Shown: positions 1 through 8,200 of the stretch, piece after piece | Layout: each line of letters opens with the position of its first letter | Numbering within the stretch: position 1 is the first letter of the stretch | NCBI GenBank assembly: GCA_947074165.1 | Contig: CAMTOT010000090.1 | Location: 1-9,836 of the forward strand | Source: an uncultured Bacteroidales bacterium | GTDB lineage: Bacteria > Bacteroidota > Bacteroidia > Bacteroidales > JAUNSR01 | Length of the DNA stretch: 9,836 nucleotides | Direction of reading: 5' to 3' | Notes under the pieces: generated by a model | Told to the model about the DNA's origin: nothing | The model's database searches: none | The model's input: the letters and a program-made list of their open reading frames with translations, nothing else | Position numbers and translations under genes: made by a program

Positions 1-104
1 GTCGCAAAACCAAGCACGTGTTTCTTTTCATCCACTACGGGAAATATCTCCTCTGCGGACTCAGTTTTTTCCAGGATTTCAGGATAAATTAATTCATTCT
101 CCAT
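1..104 (-). CDS. Probable NUDIX hydrolase, N-terminal fragment
   Basis: A reading frame opens at the ATG complementary to 102-104 and runs off the left edge after 34 full codons (MENELIYPEI...EEIFPVVDEKKHVLGFA). The stretch EEIFPVVDEKKHVLGFA resembles the first beta strands of Bacteroidales NUDIX hydrolases of the YfcD/isopentenyl-diphosphate-isomerase-like group, which often begin with E-x-FP-V-V-D-E followed by a short turn and G-x-A-T-R. The NUDIX box itself (GX5EX7REUXEEXGU) would lie beyond the window, so catalytic residues cannot be checked. NUDIX enzymes cleave nucleoside diphosphates linked to another moiety; the substrate cannot be guessed here. The gene lies just after the terminator of the upstream minus-strand gene, so it probably has its own promoter, but the gap is short. 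Family assignment rests on about 17 residues and is moderate. Confidence 0.55.
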   Translation of the reverse strand, partial: MENELIYPEILEKTESAEEIFPVVDEKKHVLGFA

Positions 105-110
105 ATTAAA

Positions 111-151
111 ATATATAAAAAAGCCCCGATTATCATCATGATTATCCGGGC
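111..151 (-). terminator. Rho-independent terminator after the winged-helix gene
   Basis: Read on the minus strand, 151-123 forms a hairpin with 14-nt arms (GCCCGGATAATCAT against ATGATAATCGGGGC, two internal mismatches). It is followed directly by six U residues (complement of 122-117) and further U/A-rich sequence. It lies 56 nt past the stop of the 66-aa gene and just before the NUDIX start, so it should separate the two transcripts. Confidence 0.7.
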
Positions 152-169
152 GATTCAATCATAGAACCC

Positions 170-187
170 ATGGTTTATATAAACCAT
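170..187. repeat. Perfect 18-bp palindrome
   Basis: The sequence ATGGTTTATATAAACCAT is identical to its reverse complement. It lies between the stop codon of the 66-aa winged-helix gene and that gene's terminator hairpin. It has no loop, so it is a poor RNA hairpin and looks more like a dimeric protein-binding site, or it may be chance in AT-rich DNA. No second copy was noticed in the window. Confidence 0.45.
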
Positions 188-206
188 AAATAAAATACTA
201 AAACAA

Positions 207-407
207 TCAGACCAAACTGATGACAATTTCTTCGCCACTTTCATCGAACGATACTTTGCCTTCTCTTGCCAGCCAACCTAAAGCACAATATAATTCTTTA
301 TCTTTTAGCTTTGTAGCTTTTTTCAATGACTTTACGGTTTGGTCATTTGCCGCAGTCAGCACATTCCAAATCAAACCAGCATTGCTTCCAATAAACTCAT
401 GATTCAT
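207..407 (-). CDS. Winged helix-turn-helix protein, DUF2582 family
   Basis: A 66-residue protein (MNHEFIGSNAGLIWNVL...). The pattern of an N-terminal IGxNAGxIWxxL, a central LKKATKLKDKELYCALGWLAREGKV and a final hydrophobic beta pair matches the small Bacteroidetes winged-helix family DUF2582, and the length is typical for full-length members. LKKATKLKDKELYCALGWL fits the helix-turn-helix; GKVSFDESGEEIVISLV fits the beta-hairpin wing. The family is presumed to bind DNA but has no established target as far as I know. There is no membrane segment or signal peptide, so it should be cytosolic. The gene has its own candidate promoter (456-488) and a terminator downstream (111-151), so it looks monocistronic. 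The start is the only ATG that gives the family N-terminus. Confidence 0.85.
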   Translation of the reverse strand: MNHEFIGSNAGLIWNVLTAANDQTVKSLKKATKLKDKELYCALGWLAREGKVSFDESGEEIVISLV

Positions 408-455
408 AATAAATAATTTAAATTACACATTCTTGAATTGACACCTCTATTTACA

Positions 456-488
456 CAAATTTAAATATTTTTTGACTATAAAAACAAA
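456..488 (-). promoter_or_regulatory. Bacteroidetes-type promoter for the winged-helix gene
   Basis: On the minus strand, TTTG (488-485) is followed by a 21-nt spacer and TAAATTTG (463-456). This matches the Bacteroidetes primary sigma consensus TTTG-N19-21-TAnnTTTG in both boxes and in spacing. Transcription would start near 450, leaving a leader of about 40 nt before the ATG at 407. A second TAAATTTG (492-485) overlaps the -33 box but lacks its own upstream TTTG. Confidence 0.6.
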
Positions 489-576
489 TTTACGCTTAAC
501 TATTTACACTCCTAATATTACAATTTTCTAATATTTAACCTACTTAACATACAAATTGCTACAATAGCGTTAATTT

Positions 577-1029
577 TCACATTAAATTAAATGGTTTTAC
601 AGCTACCATACTTTGAAAATCATCGGCCAAACGGTCTGCATTATCTAAAGTTGCATTTGGAAATTGCTCAAAAATAATTTCCATAGCATAATCTTCATCT
701 TTTTTAAATCCTAATTGATATGTCAGCGTTGGTATATCAGGCGTATTACCAGTACTAACAGATATAATCAAAGTCGAATCTTCAGAATAATTTGAGCGAA
801 AATGAAGTACTTTTTGCACAAAATCTTCCGACCAGCCTTTTGTATTTATAAAAACAGTACGCCCTGTAATGCGATTTTTAAACACCACATCCTGAGCTGC
901 GCACTCTTTATCTATAACATTACCTCTTATTTTATCAAAATCAGCACTTGACTCAAGACGCTGCGCGTAAATGCTTATCACCTCTCGTTTAAGGTCTTCA
1001 TTACCTCCTCCAATCAAAAGATAATTCAT
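577..1029 (-). CDS. Hypothetical protein, 150 aa
   Basis: I do not recognise the family. The protein starts MNYLLIGGGNEDLKREVIS and has no signal peptide or long hydrophobic segment, so it should be soluble and cytosolic. It opens with a hydrophobic strand and a glycine-rich turn (residues 3-10, YLLIGGGN) followed by a charged helix, which is reminiscent of nucleotide-binding alpha/beta folds but too short to prove one. Other strand-like segments are RTVFINTKG (about 58-66), TLIISVSTG (about 86-94) and AMEIIFEQF (about 114-122). The composition is that of a real protein and the frame is clean over 453 bases. It is divergent from argB. No clear terminator separates it from the winged-helix gene 169 bp downstream, though that gene has its own promoter. 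Confidence 0.75.
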   Translation of the reverse strand: MNYLLIGGGNEDLKREVISIYAQRLESSADFDKIRGNVIDKECAAQDVVFKNRITGRTVFINTKGWSEDFVQKVLHFRSNYSEDSTLIISVSTGNTPDIPTLTYQLGFKKDEDYAMEIIFEQFPNATLDNADRLADDFQSMVAVKPFNLM

Positions 1030-1157
1030 AATTCAAATTTATTATTAGTTTAAAAAATAACATCCGGTAAAACATTTATGTTCAGAAATCACACATCTTA
1101 TAAGCATCTGTAAGTTTTTCGTCATTTTTTATAAATAATTATAAACTTCTTTATCAT

Positions 1158-1165
1158 TATATTTG
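1158..1165 (+). promoter_or_regulatory. Candidate -7 box for argB
   Basis: TATATTTG matches the Bacteroidetes -7 consensus TAnnTTTG exactly. I see no TTTG at the expected -33 position, so only half of the promoter is supported. Transcription would begin near 1171, which leaves about 32 nt before the ATG at 1204 but only about 8 nt before the upstream in-frame ATG at 1180. Confidence 0.4.
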
Positions 1166-1203
1166 CATCCTGAAATATAATGATATTAAATTTTAAGACA
1201 TAT

Positions 1204-1974
1204 ATGGAAAAACTGACTGTTATTAAGGTGGGTGGAAAGATAGTTGAAGAAACAGACTCTTTAAATGAGCTGCTTAAAAGATTCTCTTCCATTGAAGGTC
1301 ATAAGGTACTTGTGCACGGAGGAGGACGTTCCGCGACAGCCATTGCTTCAAAACTTGGGATCGAATCAAAGATGGTAAACGGAAGACGTATCACTGACGA
1401 GGATATGCTAAAAGTTGTGACTATGGTCTACGGCGGATTAGTAAACAAAAACATCGTAGCTTCACTACAAGCTTCAGGCATAAACGCTCTTGGGCTGACA
1501 GGTGCAGATATGAATATCATGCTTTCAGACAAACGCCCGGTAAAAGATATCGACTATGGATTTGTAGGAGATGTAAAGAGTGTAAATGCCGCATTAATAG
1601 CAGACCTTATAGCAAAAGGAGTAGTGCCGGTTCTGGCTCCGCTTACTCATGATGGAAAAGGATCATTACTTAATACCAACGCCGATACAATAGCCGGTGA
1701 AGCAGCCAAAGCTCTTGCTTCATATTTTGATGTTACACTTGTGTATTGTTTTGAGAAAAACGGAGTTCTAAGCGACGAAAATAACGATGACAGTGTAATT
1801 TCGGAAATTACAAAAGAGTACTTCTCCAAACTTGTGGAAGACAAAATTGTACAGGGAGGCATGATACCTAAACTTGAGAATGCATTTCAGGCAATAGACG
1901 CCGGTGTAAAAAAAGTTGTAATTACACAGGCTGCCAATATAGGAGACTTTTCTTTGGGTACAAAATGTATCTAA
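1204..1974 (+). CDS. argB: Acetylglutamate (or succinylglutamate) kinase ArgB
   Basis: This amino-acid kinase phosphorylates the gamma-carboxylate of N-acylglutamate with ATP, the second step of arginine synthesis in the cytosol. In the 256-aa form the hallmarks are K8-VGGK near the N-terminus, HGGGR (38-42) for phosphate binding, NGRRIT (59-64) for the acylglutamate site, LNTNADTIAGE (156-166) and GGMIPKL (218-224) with the conserved Lys223. The length matches short ArgB proteins that lack the N-terminal helix of arginine-inhibited forms, so strong feedback inhibition by arginine is not expected. An in-frame ATG at 1180 would add MILNFKTY; I prefer 1204 because MEKLTVIKVGGK is the usual Bacteroidales N-terminus and the candidate promoter sits too close to 1180. 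Bacteroides fragilis uses N-succinylated intermediates in this pathway, so the true substrate may be N-succinylglutamate. No other arginine genes are in the window. Confidence 0.95.
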   Translation: MEKLTVIKVGGKIVEETDSLNELLKRFSSIEGHKVLVHGGGRSATAIASKLGIESKMVNGRRITDEDMLKVVTMVYGGLVNKNIVASLQASGINALGLTGADMNIMLSDKRPVKDIDYGFVGDVKSVNAALIADLIAKGVVPVLAPLTHDGKGSLLNTNADTIAGEAAKALASYFDVTLVYCFEKNGVLSDENNDDSVISEITKEYFSKLVEDKIVQGGMIPKLENAFQAIDAGVKKVVITQAANIGDFSLGTKCI

Positions 1975-2300
1975 AACATAGATTTTAATCATTAAACAGA
2001 AAATCAACATACGCGGGTTTGTTTTTTATGTGGCATTATTTAAGTATGCCATTACATACTGTAAAACAAGCCATTGTATGTTGATTTTTTATTTAAAACT
2101 TTACTAAAACATCACTGATTATATATTTAAACCATGAAAAACAATCAATATTTTACCCTTGATATTAAAAGGATGCATTTTTATTGATAAGTAACGCTGA
2201 GATAAAGAAAATTGATACGATTAATATAAATTCAACCTTTTGTGATAATTATTACCCCACCAATAATAATTATAATACTAATATTGCCTTTAAATAATAA
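1975..2300. other. Intergenic region argB to GH3 gene
   Basis: This 326-bp AT-rich gap contains the long hairpin at 2000-2090. The remaining part up to 2300 has no convincing gene. TTTG at 2239-2242 and TAATATTG at 2279-2286 resemble promoter boxes, but they are 36 nt apart, not 19-21, so I cannot define the GH3 promoter. The 20 bases before the GH3 start are A/T-rich with no purine-rich ribosome binding site, as is normal in Bacteroidetes. Confidence 0.5.
2000..2090 (+). terminator. Long imperfect hairpin with T run after argB
   Basis: The outer arms AAAATCAACATAC (2000-2012) and GTATGTTGATTTT (2076-2088) are a perfect 13-bp inverted repeat. Inside them GTTTGTTTT (2017-2025) pairs with AAAACAAGC (2063-2071) with one G-U, and TGGCAT (2031-2036) pairs with ATGCCA (2046-2051) around the loop TATTTAAGT. 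The 3' arm ends in six Ts (2085-2090). It begins 25 nt after the argB stop, so termination of argB is the simplest reading. The structure is much longer and more AT-rich than the terminator at 4967-4999, so another role (a structured RNA or a small palindromic element) is possible. Confidence 0.5.
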
Positions 2301-4919
2301 ATGAAAAACTATATGATAAAAAGACAAATCTCTATTTGCCTGCTTGCAGCATATGCACTTACAAATGCGCAAAACATACACTCTGAAAACCTTCCTTTCC
2401 GCGACGCAAACCTTACTGCCGAACAAAGAGCTGACGACCTTATTAAAAGATTATCTGTAAAAGAGAAAATATCTCTTATGCAAAACGTATCCCCCGCTAT
2501 CGAAAGACTCGGGATAAAATCTTACGACTGGTGGAATGAAGCTTTGCACGGTGTGGCAAGAGCCGGACTGGCAACCGTATTTCCTCAAGCCATAGGGATG
2601 GCAGCTTCTTTCAATGACGCTCTTATGTTTGAAACGTTCAATGCTGTTTCCGATGAAGCAAGAGCAAAATATAATCATTTCAGAGAGACAAATGGTGATA
2701 TAAAGCGTTATCAGGGTCTTACAATGTGGACTCCCAACGTAAATATATTCCGTGACCCGAGATGGGGACGCGGACAGGAAACTTACGGAGAAGATCCTTA
2801 TCTTGCCGGTATAATGGGTATAGCATGTGTAAACGGACTTCAGGGACCGAAAGATGCGGGGCACGATAAGTTGCATGCCTGCGCAAAACATTACGCGGTA
2901 CACTCGGGGCCGGAATGGAACCGTCACAGCTTTGACGCAAAGAATATCTCTCAACGCGACTTATGGGAAACATATCTGCCTGCTTTTAAAACTCTCGTTC
3001 AGCAGGCTGATGTAAAAGAAGTAATGTGTGCTTACAATCGCTATGAGGGTGAACCTTGCTGTGGCAGTAACACCCTTCTTGCTCAGATCCTCCGCAATGA
3101 ATGGGGCTTTAAAGGTATCGTAGTTTCTGACTGCGGCGCTATAAATGATTTTTGGCAAAAAAATAAACATGAGACTCACGAAGATGCTATACATGCTTCT
3201 GCCGATGCTGTATTAAGCGGTACTGATCTTGAATGCGGGTCAAACTACAAACGGCTTGAACAGGCTGTAGAGAGAGGACTTATATCTGAAAATGAACTTG
3301 ATATATCGGTAAAAAGACTTCTGACTGCTCGTTTTGAAATTGGTGAAATGGACGAGAATGATTCATATTCACACCTTACCTACGATATCGTTGATTCTCA
3401 AAAACATCGTGATCTTGCGTTGAAGTCGGCTCGTCAGTCTATCGTGCTTTTACAAAATAACAACAATATTTTACCTCTTAAAAAAGGTACCAAAATCGCA
3501 TTAATCGGTCCAAATGCCAACGACTCTGTAGCACAATGGGCAAACTATAATGGTATACCGTCTCATACTGTAACCATGCTTAGCGCAATGAGCAAGCATA
3601 TCCCTTCAGACAATCTTGTTTATGAACAGTTAAGCGGACATACTGACGAAATTAATTTTACAAGTCTTTTTGATCAATGCTCTACCAATACAGGCAGAGG
3701 TTTTAAATCCACATACTGGAATAACCCGGAACTAAAAGGTGATGTGGCCGCACTTGTACAGCAGTCTACTCCCTTCAATTTTAATTCTTATGGTGCAACC
3801 GCTTTCGCAGCAGGAGTACAGTTAAGAGGGTTCAGCGCAAAATATGAAACAACATTCATACCTGAAGTTGACAACAACGTATTTTTCAGAATGAAAATGC
3901 GGGGCTCTTATGAAATATTTGTAAACGGACAGCTTCTAAGAAAAGAGGAAGGTGCCGCTATTAAATATACTACAAACGTATGTTCGTTTAAAGCTGAGGC
4001 AGGTAAGAAATACGACATTGTACTTAACTATGTCAACGACAATAAAACAGCCACTCTTTGTTTTGACATGGGTGTAGAAAAAAGTATTGATGTGGATGGA
4101 TTTCTTGCCCGACATAAAGATATAGATGTTGTGGTATTTGCGGGGGGCATTGCAGCTACTCTCGAAGGTGAAGAAATGCCAACCAATGCGCCCGGTTTTA
4201 AGGGCGGAGACCGCACAGACATTGAGCTACCGGCCGTACAACGCGATATAATTTCAAAACTAAAACAGGCTGGCAAAAAGGTTATATTCGTAAATATGTC
4301 AGGCAGCGCGATGGGCCTTATGCCGGAAACTAAAAACTGCGATGCTATCATCCAGGCTTGGTATCCAGGTCAGGCTGGTGGTCAGGCCGTCACTGATGTA
4401 ATATTCGGAGACTATAATCCAGCCGCTCGCCTACCGATAACATTTTATAAATCAGTAGATCAGATATCAGATTTTGAAGATTATAACATGAAAGGCAGGA
4501 CTTACAGATACATGACACAAGAACCACTTTTTGCATTCGGATACGGACTTAGCTACACATCTTTCACATACGGCAAAGCTAAATCAGACAAAAAAAGAAT
4601 AACTTACGGTGATTCTGTAAAGCTTAGTATCCCTGTCAAAAACTCAGGAAAAATGAGTGGAGACGAAGTTGTACAAATCTATATTTCCAGACCATCTGAT
4701 AATGAAGGACCATCAAAAACTCTGCGCGCGTTCAGAAGGGTTAACTTCAGAAAGGGAGAGAAGAAGAATATTGAATTTACTCTTAACTACAATGATTTCG
4801 AATGGTTTGACACAGCTACCAACAGAATGAAAACACAAAAAGGTGAATACATAGTTCATTACGGCAGCAGTTCATCCGATAAAGATCTGCAAACTTTAAA
4901 AATAGACGTGATAGACTAG
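2301..4919 (+). CDS. Exported GH3 beta-xylosidase/beta-glucosidase with PA14 insert
   Basis: This 872-aa glycoside hydrolase of family 3 removes terminal beta-linked sugars from the non-reducing end of oligosaccharides with retention of configuration. A signal peptide covers residues 1-23 (MKNYMIKRQ, then a hydrophobic core, then TNA|Q) with no lipobox cysteine, so a periplasmic location is likely. The TIM-barrel domain spans about 30-345: WWNEALHG (77-84), the substrate-contacting KH (197-198), and the nucleophile Asp277 in VVSDCGA. The second alpha/beta domain starts near 380 and is interrupted by a PA14 domain at about 466-595 (GFKSTYWNNPELKG onward). It resumes with LEGEEM (621-626), which carries the probable acid/base glutamate (most likely Glu622), and GGDRT (635-639). 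A C-terminal fibronectin-III-like domain spans about 770-870. SDCGA and WWNEALHG favour a xylosidase-like subgroup over classical beta-glucosidases, but specificity within GH3 is hard to read. A second in-frame ATG at 2313 would also leave a usable signal peptide. A strong terminator follows. Confidence 0.92.
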   Translation: MKNYMIKRQISICLLAAYALTNAQNIHSENLPFRDANLTAEQRADDLIKRLSVKEKISLMQNVSPAIERLGIKSYDWWNEALHGVARAGLATVFPQAIGMAASFNDALMFETFNAVSDEARAKYNHFRETNGDIKRYQGLTMWTPNVNIFRDPRWGRGQETYGEDPYLAGIMGIACVNGLQGPKDAGHDKLHACAKHYAVHSGPEWNRHSFDAKNISQRDLWETYLPAFKTLVQQADVKEVMCAYNRYEGEPCCGSNTLLAQILRNEWGFKGIVVSDCGAINDFWQKNKHETHEDAIHASADAVLSGTDLECGSNYKRLEQAVERGLISENELDISVKRLLTARFEIGEMDENDSYSHLTYDIVDSQKHRDLALKSARQSIVLLQNNNNILPLKKGTKIALIGPNANDSVAQWANYNGIPSHTVTMLSAMSKHIPSDNLVYEQLSGHTDEINFTSLFDQCSTNTGRGFKSTYWNNPELKGDVAALVQQSTPFNFNSYGATAFAAGVQLRGFSAKYETTFIPEVDNNVFFRMKMRGSYEIFVNGQLLRKEEGAAIKYTTNVCSFKAEAGKKYDIVLNYVNDNKTATLCFDMGVEKSIDVDGFLARHKDIDVVVFAGGIAATLEGEEMPTNAPGFKGGDRTDIELPAVQRDIISKLKQAGKKVIFVNMSGSAMGLMPETKNCDAIIQAWYPGQAGGQAVTDVIFGDYNPAARLPITFYKSVDQISDFEDYNMKGRTYRYMTQEPLFAFGYGLSYTSFTYGKAKSDKKRITYGDSVKLSIPVKNSGKMSGDEVVQIYISRPSDNEGPSKTLRAFRRVNFRKGEKKNIEFTLNYNDFEWFDTATNRMKTQKGEYIVHYGSSSSDKDLQTLKIDVID

Positions 4920-4966
4920 TTTACAAAACATACACATATGTAATTATCATTTTATACTATTCTATT

Positions 4967-4999
4967 AGAGCGTGTCTAACAAGGCACGCTCTTTTTTTT
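4967..4999 (+). terminator. Rho-independent terminator after the GH3 gene
   Basis: AGAGCGTGTC (4967-4976) pairs with GGCACGCTCT (4983-4992) as a 10-bp stem with one G-U pair and a TAACAA loop. Seven Ts follow (4993-4999). It starts 48 nt after the GH3 stop and should separate the GH3 transcript from the PL11 gene. Confidence 0.92.
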
Positions 5000-5230
5000 G
5001 AGGTTACATAACAAGAGGGATTTCAAGAGCAGGCATAACGAAAAAATCACCTTGTCAGATAGCCTCATTCCGCTGTGTGTTATTTTTCATACACTATCTT
5101 TTATGTAAAACCATACTATTTAATGTATTATCGTACATAGCACAGTAACTTGATTTATAATTAGTTTAATAATAAAATGACGTTTTATAAATTTAGGAAT
5201 ATAAACATATTAATCTAATCACAATTCTTA
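5000..5230. other. Upstream region of the PL11 gene
   Basis: This is the rest of the 311-bp gap between the GH3 and PL11 genes. It holds no gene that I can support. Weak dyads are visible (ACAAGAGGGATTT near 5012 against AAATCACCTTGT near 5045; GATAG and CTATC near 5057-5099), each with mismatches. No regulator site is recognised. Confidence 0.4.
5166..5196 (+). promoter_or_regulatory. Weak candidate promoter for the PL11 gene
   Basis: TTTA (5166-5169), a 19-nt spacer and TAAATTTA (5189-5196) each differ by one base from the Bacteroidetes TTTG / TAnnTTTG boxes and have correct spacing. Transcription would begin near 5203, giving a leader of about 28 nt. The match is imperfect and the DNA is AT-rich, so chance is a real alternative. 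Confidence 0.3.
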
Positions 5231-8200
5231 ATGAAAAACAGTACCAAACTATTTATGTCGGGTATGTTACTACTTTCAATAAGCGGTAATATTTCAGCTC
5301 AACGTATACAACAACAGCTCGGTCGAGGAGTTGTTGCTATCAACAATGGAAATAAGGTAGCCGTAACATGGCGAAAACTTGCTCAGGAACCTGAAAACAT
5401 CTCTTACAATATTTATGTTTCATCTACGGGTTCTACCAATTATTCAAAGATAAACAGTACCCCTATCACAAACACAAACTTCGTTACGACATCCTCTGCA
5501 ATACCTATAAACAGCGATGTATGTGTCACCACTGTCATAAACGGTGTGGAAAGTGCTAAAAGTGATCCTTTCTCGTTAAAATCTCAATTTATGAGAAATG
5601 TTTTTGTAGATATAAACTATACTGACGTTCTCGACAACTCGCTATATAAAACAAAATATGTATGGCCTGCCGACCTGACCGGAGACGGTGAATATGATTA
5701 TATAGTAGACAGACTTTCAAACGGTACTGACTCTCATAAAATAGAGGCTTATACAAGACATGGTGAGCACCTTTGGACTGTAGATCTTGGCCCAAACGTT
5801 AAGATCAGTCAGGGTCATGACGATATGGTGATAGCGTATGATATGGATTGCGACGGCAAAGCGGAAGTTGTAATAAAAAGCAGCGACGGTACACGCTTTT
5901 GGAATAAAAGCACTAATACGTTTGGAGATTATCTATTTGGTTCTGCCACGGGAGATACTGATAATGACGGTATCACAGACTACTCACAACAAAGTAAACG
6001 TAACCCGCCACAATATATAACTGTAATTGACGGCTTAACCGGAACCGAGAAAAATACTATCGAAATGACTTATCCTTCATATAGCGGCAACACTTATACA
6101 AGAGATAATAAGTCGGAATATATGGACGAGGAATATTCAAAGCTTAACGGACACATGGGTATCGCTTACTTTGATGGTATCCATCCTTCTGTAGTTATGG
6201 AATACATGGTACGCACCAAGGACAAAAACCACCATTATTACGTGTCGGCATGGGGATACGATTTCGAAAACGGGAAAGCCACCAACTGGAAAGAGAAATT
6301 CCAGACATGGTCTCGCAACGATAAAACGCCATGGCCGGCAGAGTTTCACCATATTAGAGTAGCAGACGTAAGTCTTGACGGTCGCGATGAAATGCTCGAC
6401 GGTGGGTTCGCAGTAAAATATGACGGTACAATGCTGTTCAGCGCAGGTATATCTCACGGGGACCGGTTCCGCGTGGGTGATATTGACCCAGACCGACCGG
6501 GACTTGAAACTTTTGCCATACAGCAAAACGCAGGAGATATGCTAGGACAGATACTTTATGACGCGGCTACCGGCAAAGAGATAAAAAAATGGTATATGGC
6601 AAGCGTTGGCGATGTTGGCCGCGGGGAATGTATGGATGTAGATCCTGATCATAAGGGCTATGAGATGTGGTCGACAATGGGAAACCTTTATAACGCAAAA
6701 GGTGAATTGATAAAAGCAGCCGAGGTAAACAATGGACTGCCCTTCCCTACAGAAGGTATATGGTGGGACGGAGAACCAGACAGAGAGATGCTTACTTCGG
6801 CAGATGGTAACGGTTATAATGCCGATATACGAAAATTTGGCGGTACCAGACTAATAGAGATGGCTAAGGAGAGCGGCTACACCGTTTCTTCGGAATATGG
6901 CAAACGACCTATGTATTTTGGCGATATTATAGGAGACTGGCGCGAGGAGGTAATACTCAGAAAAGGCACTACATCGGCTACTACAGGTATTGTAGGATAT
7001 ACTACCGATCTTGCCACAACAATAAATCTGTATTGCCTTCAGCAAAATCCGGCTTACCGTATGCAGTGTACTACAAAAGGTTATTATCAATCTGCATTCC
7101 CTGACTATTATCTGGGGTATGATATGCCTATGCCTCCTCTACCACCATCAATGGTTTCGGATCTTGTGTGGGGTAATGATACGGAGTGGAATTCATCATC
7201 TGCTTCATTTACCGACTTCGCGCGCGCCTCATCTATGTGTTTTCAGGATGGTAAAAGCGTTATATTCGATCTTGCTGGCAATACCAAAGTAAACATCAGC
7301 AATACACTTAAACCATCTGTAGTATATGCAATGCCTCCAAAGGGTATTGACTATGTGTGGAGTGGCAACGGCACTCTGGCTGGTAATATGGACCTATGGA
7401 AATCTATGAACGGCACACTGACCATTAATAATAAACTTGAATATACAGGCAAAACATACATATCGGAGGGTACACTTATACTTAATACTACCCTGCCAGG
7501 CGATATTGAATTGAAAGCAAAAGGCACTCTTGCCGGCAAGGGTGTAATCAATGGTAATGTAACATTTGAAGGCGCTCTCAACTATGAAGGATGCAGACTG
7601 TCTCCCGGATGCGACGACAACCGTTTTGGCAAGATTACTTTCGGAAAGTCACTTTCTTTACCGGGTGAAGTATATATAGAAATGGATCTACAGACTCATG
7701 GCGAGATAAAACATGACCAGATTAAAGTAAACGGTAATATGAGCCTTGCTAATAATAACTATCTGACAATAGTATGTAATGAGACTAAACCTGAAGCGGG
7801 TGAATATCCTCTAATTAGCTGGACAGGCGCTTTATCAGGAAGTGTTGAGAATATATCAGTCAGAGGCATAGCAGGCATAAGCTATAAACTGAAGACTGAA
7901 GATAAATCACTCATCCTTGTTATTAACTCTCAGAGAACTGCGGCTCAGAATGTTTTCTGGATGGGTAACATAAGTAATATATGGGATTTTGTGGATGAAA
8001 ACTTCACTATCAACGGAGATGTTACATCATTCGTTACGGGTGACCAGGTTATATTAGATGACTCGGCGGAATCGACAGATATATCAATGAGTGATATGAT
8101 GGAGCTTTCCGAAGTGAAATTTCTTAATCAAAATGCTTCATACACAATATCAGGCAATGGCGGACTGACACGAGCTACGTCTCTGATAAAAGATGGCAGT

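Noticed and set aside
220..402. A 60-codon plus-strand frame opposite the winged-helix gene
   Set aside because: The minus-strand frame matches the DUF2582 family; the plus-strand frame is its antisense shadow.
1034..1041. A minus-strand TAAATTTG box just before the 150-aa gene
   Set aside because: No TTTG at the -33 spacing is present, and the transcript would start at about the initiation codon itself.
2134..2187. A 17-codon frame (MKNNQYFTLDIKRMHFY) upstream of the GH3 gene
   Set aside because: It is very short, in AT-rich DNA, without a promoter or terminator-like structure that would make it a leader peptide; chance is the better explanation.
2239..2286. TTTG and TAATATTG as a promoter for the GH3 gene
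   Set aside because: The spacer is 36 nt instead of 19-21, and the second box has a mismatch.
2232..2973. Several minus-strand frames of 64-167 codons overlapping the GH3 gene
   Set aside because: They lie in the shadow of a full-length GH3 enzyme with intact motifs, and their cysteine/arginine-rich composition is not protein-like.
6137..6526. A 129-codon minus-strand frame inside the PL11 gene
   Set aside because: It is antisense to the conserved propeller of the lyase and shows no recognisable domain.
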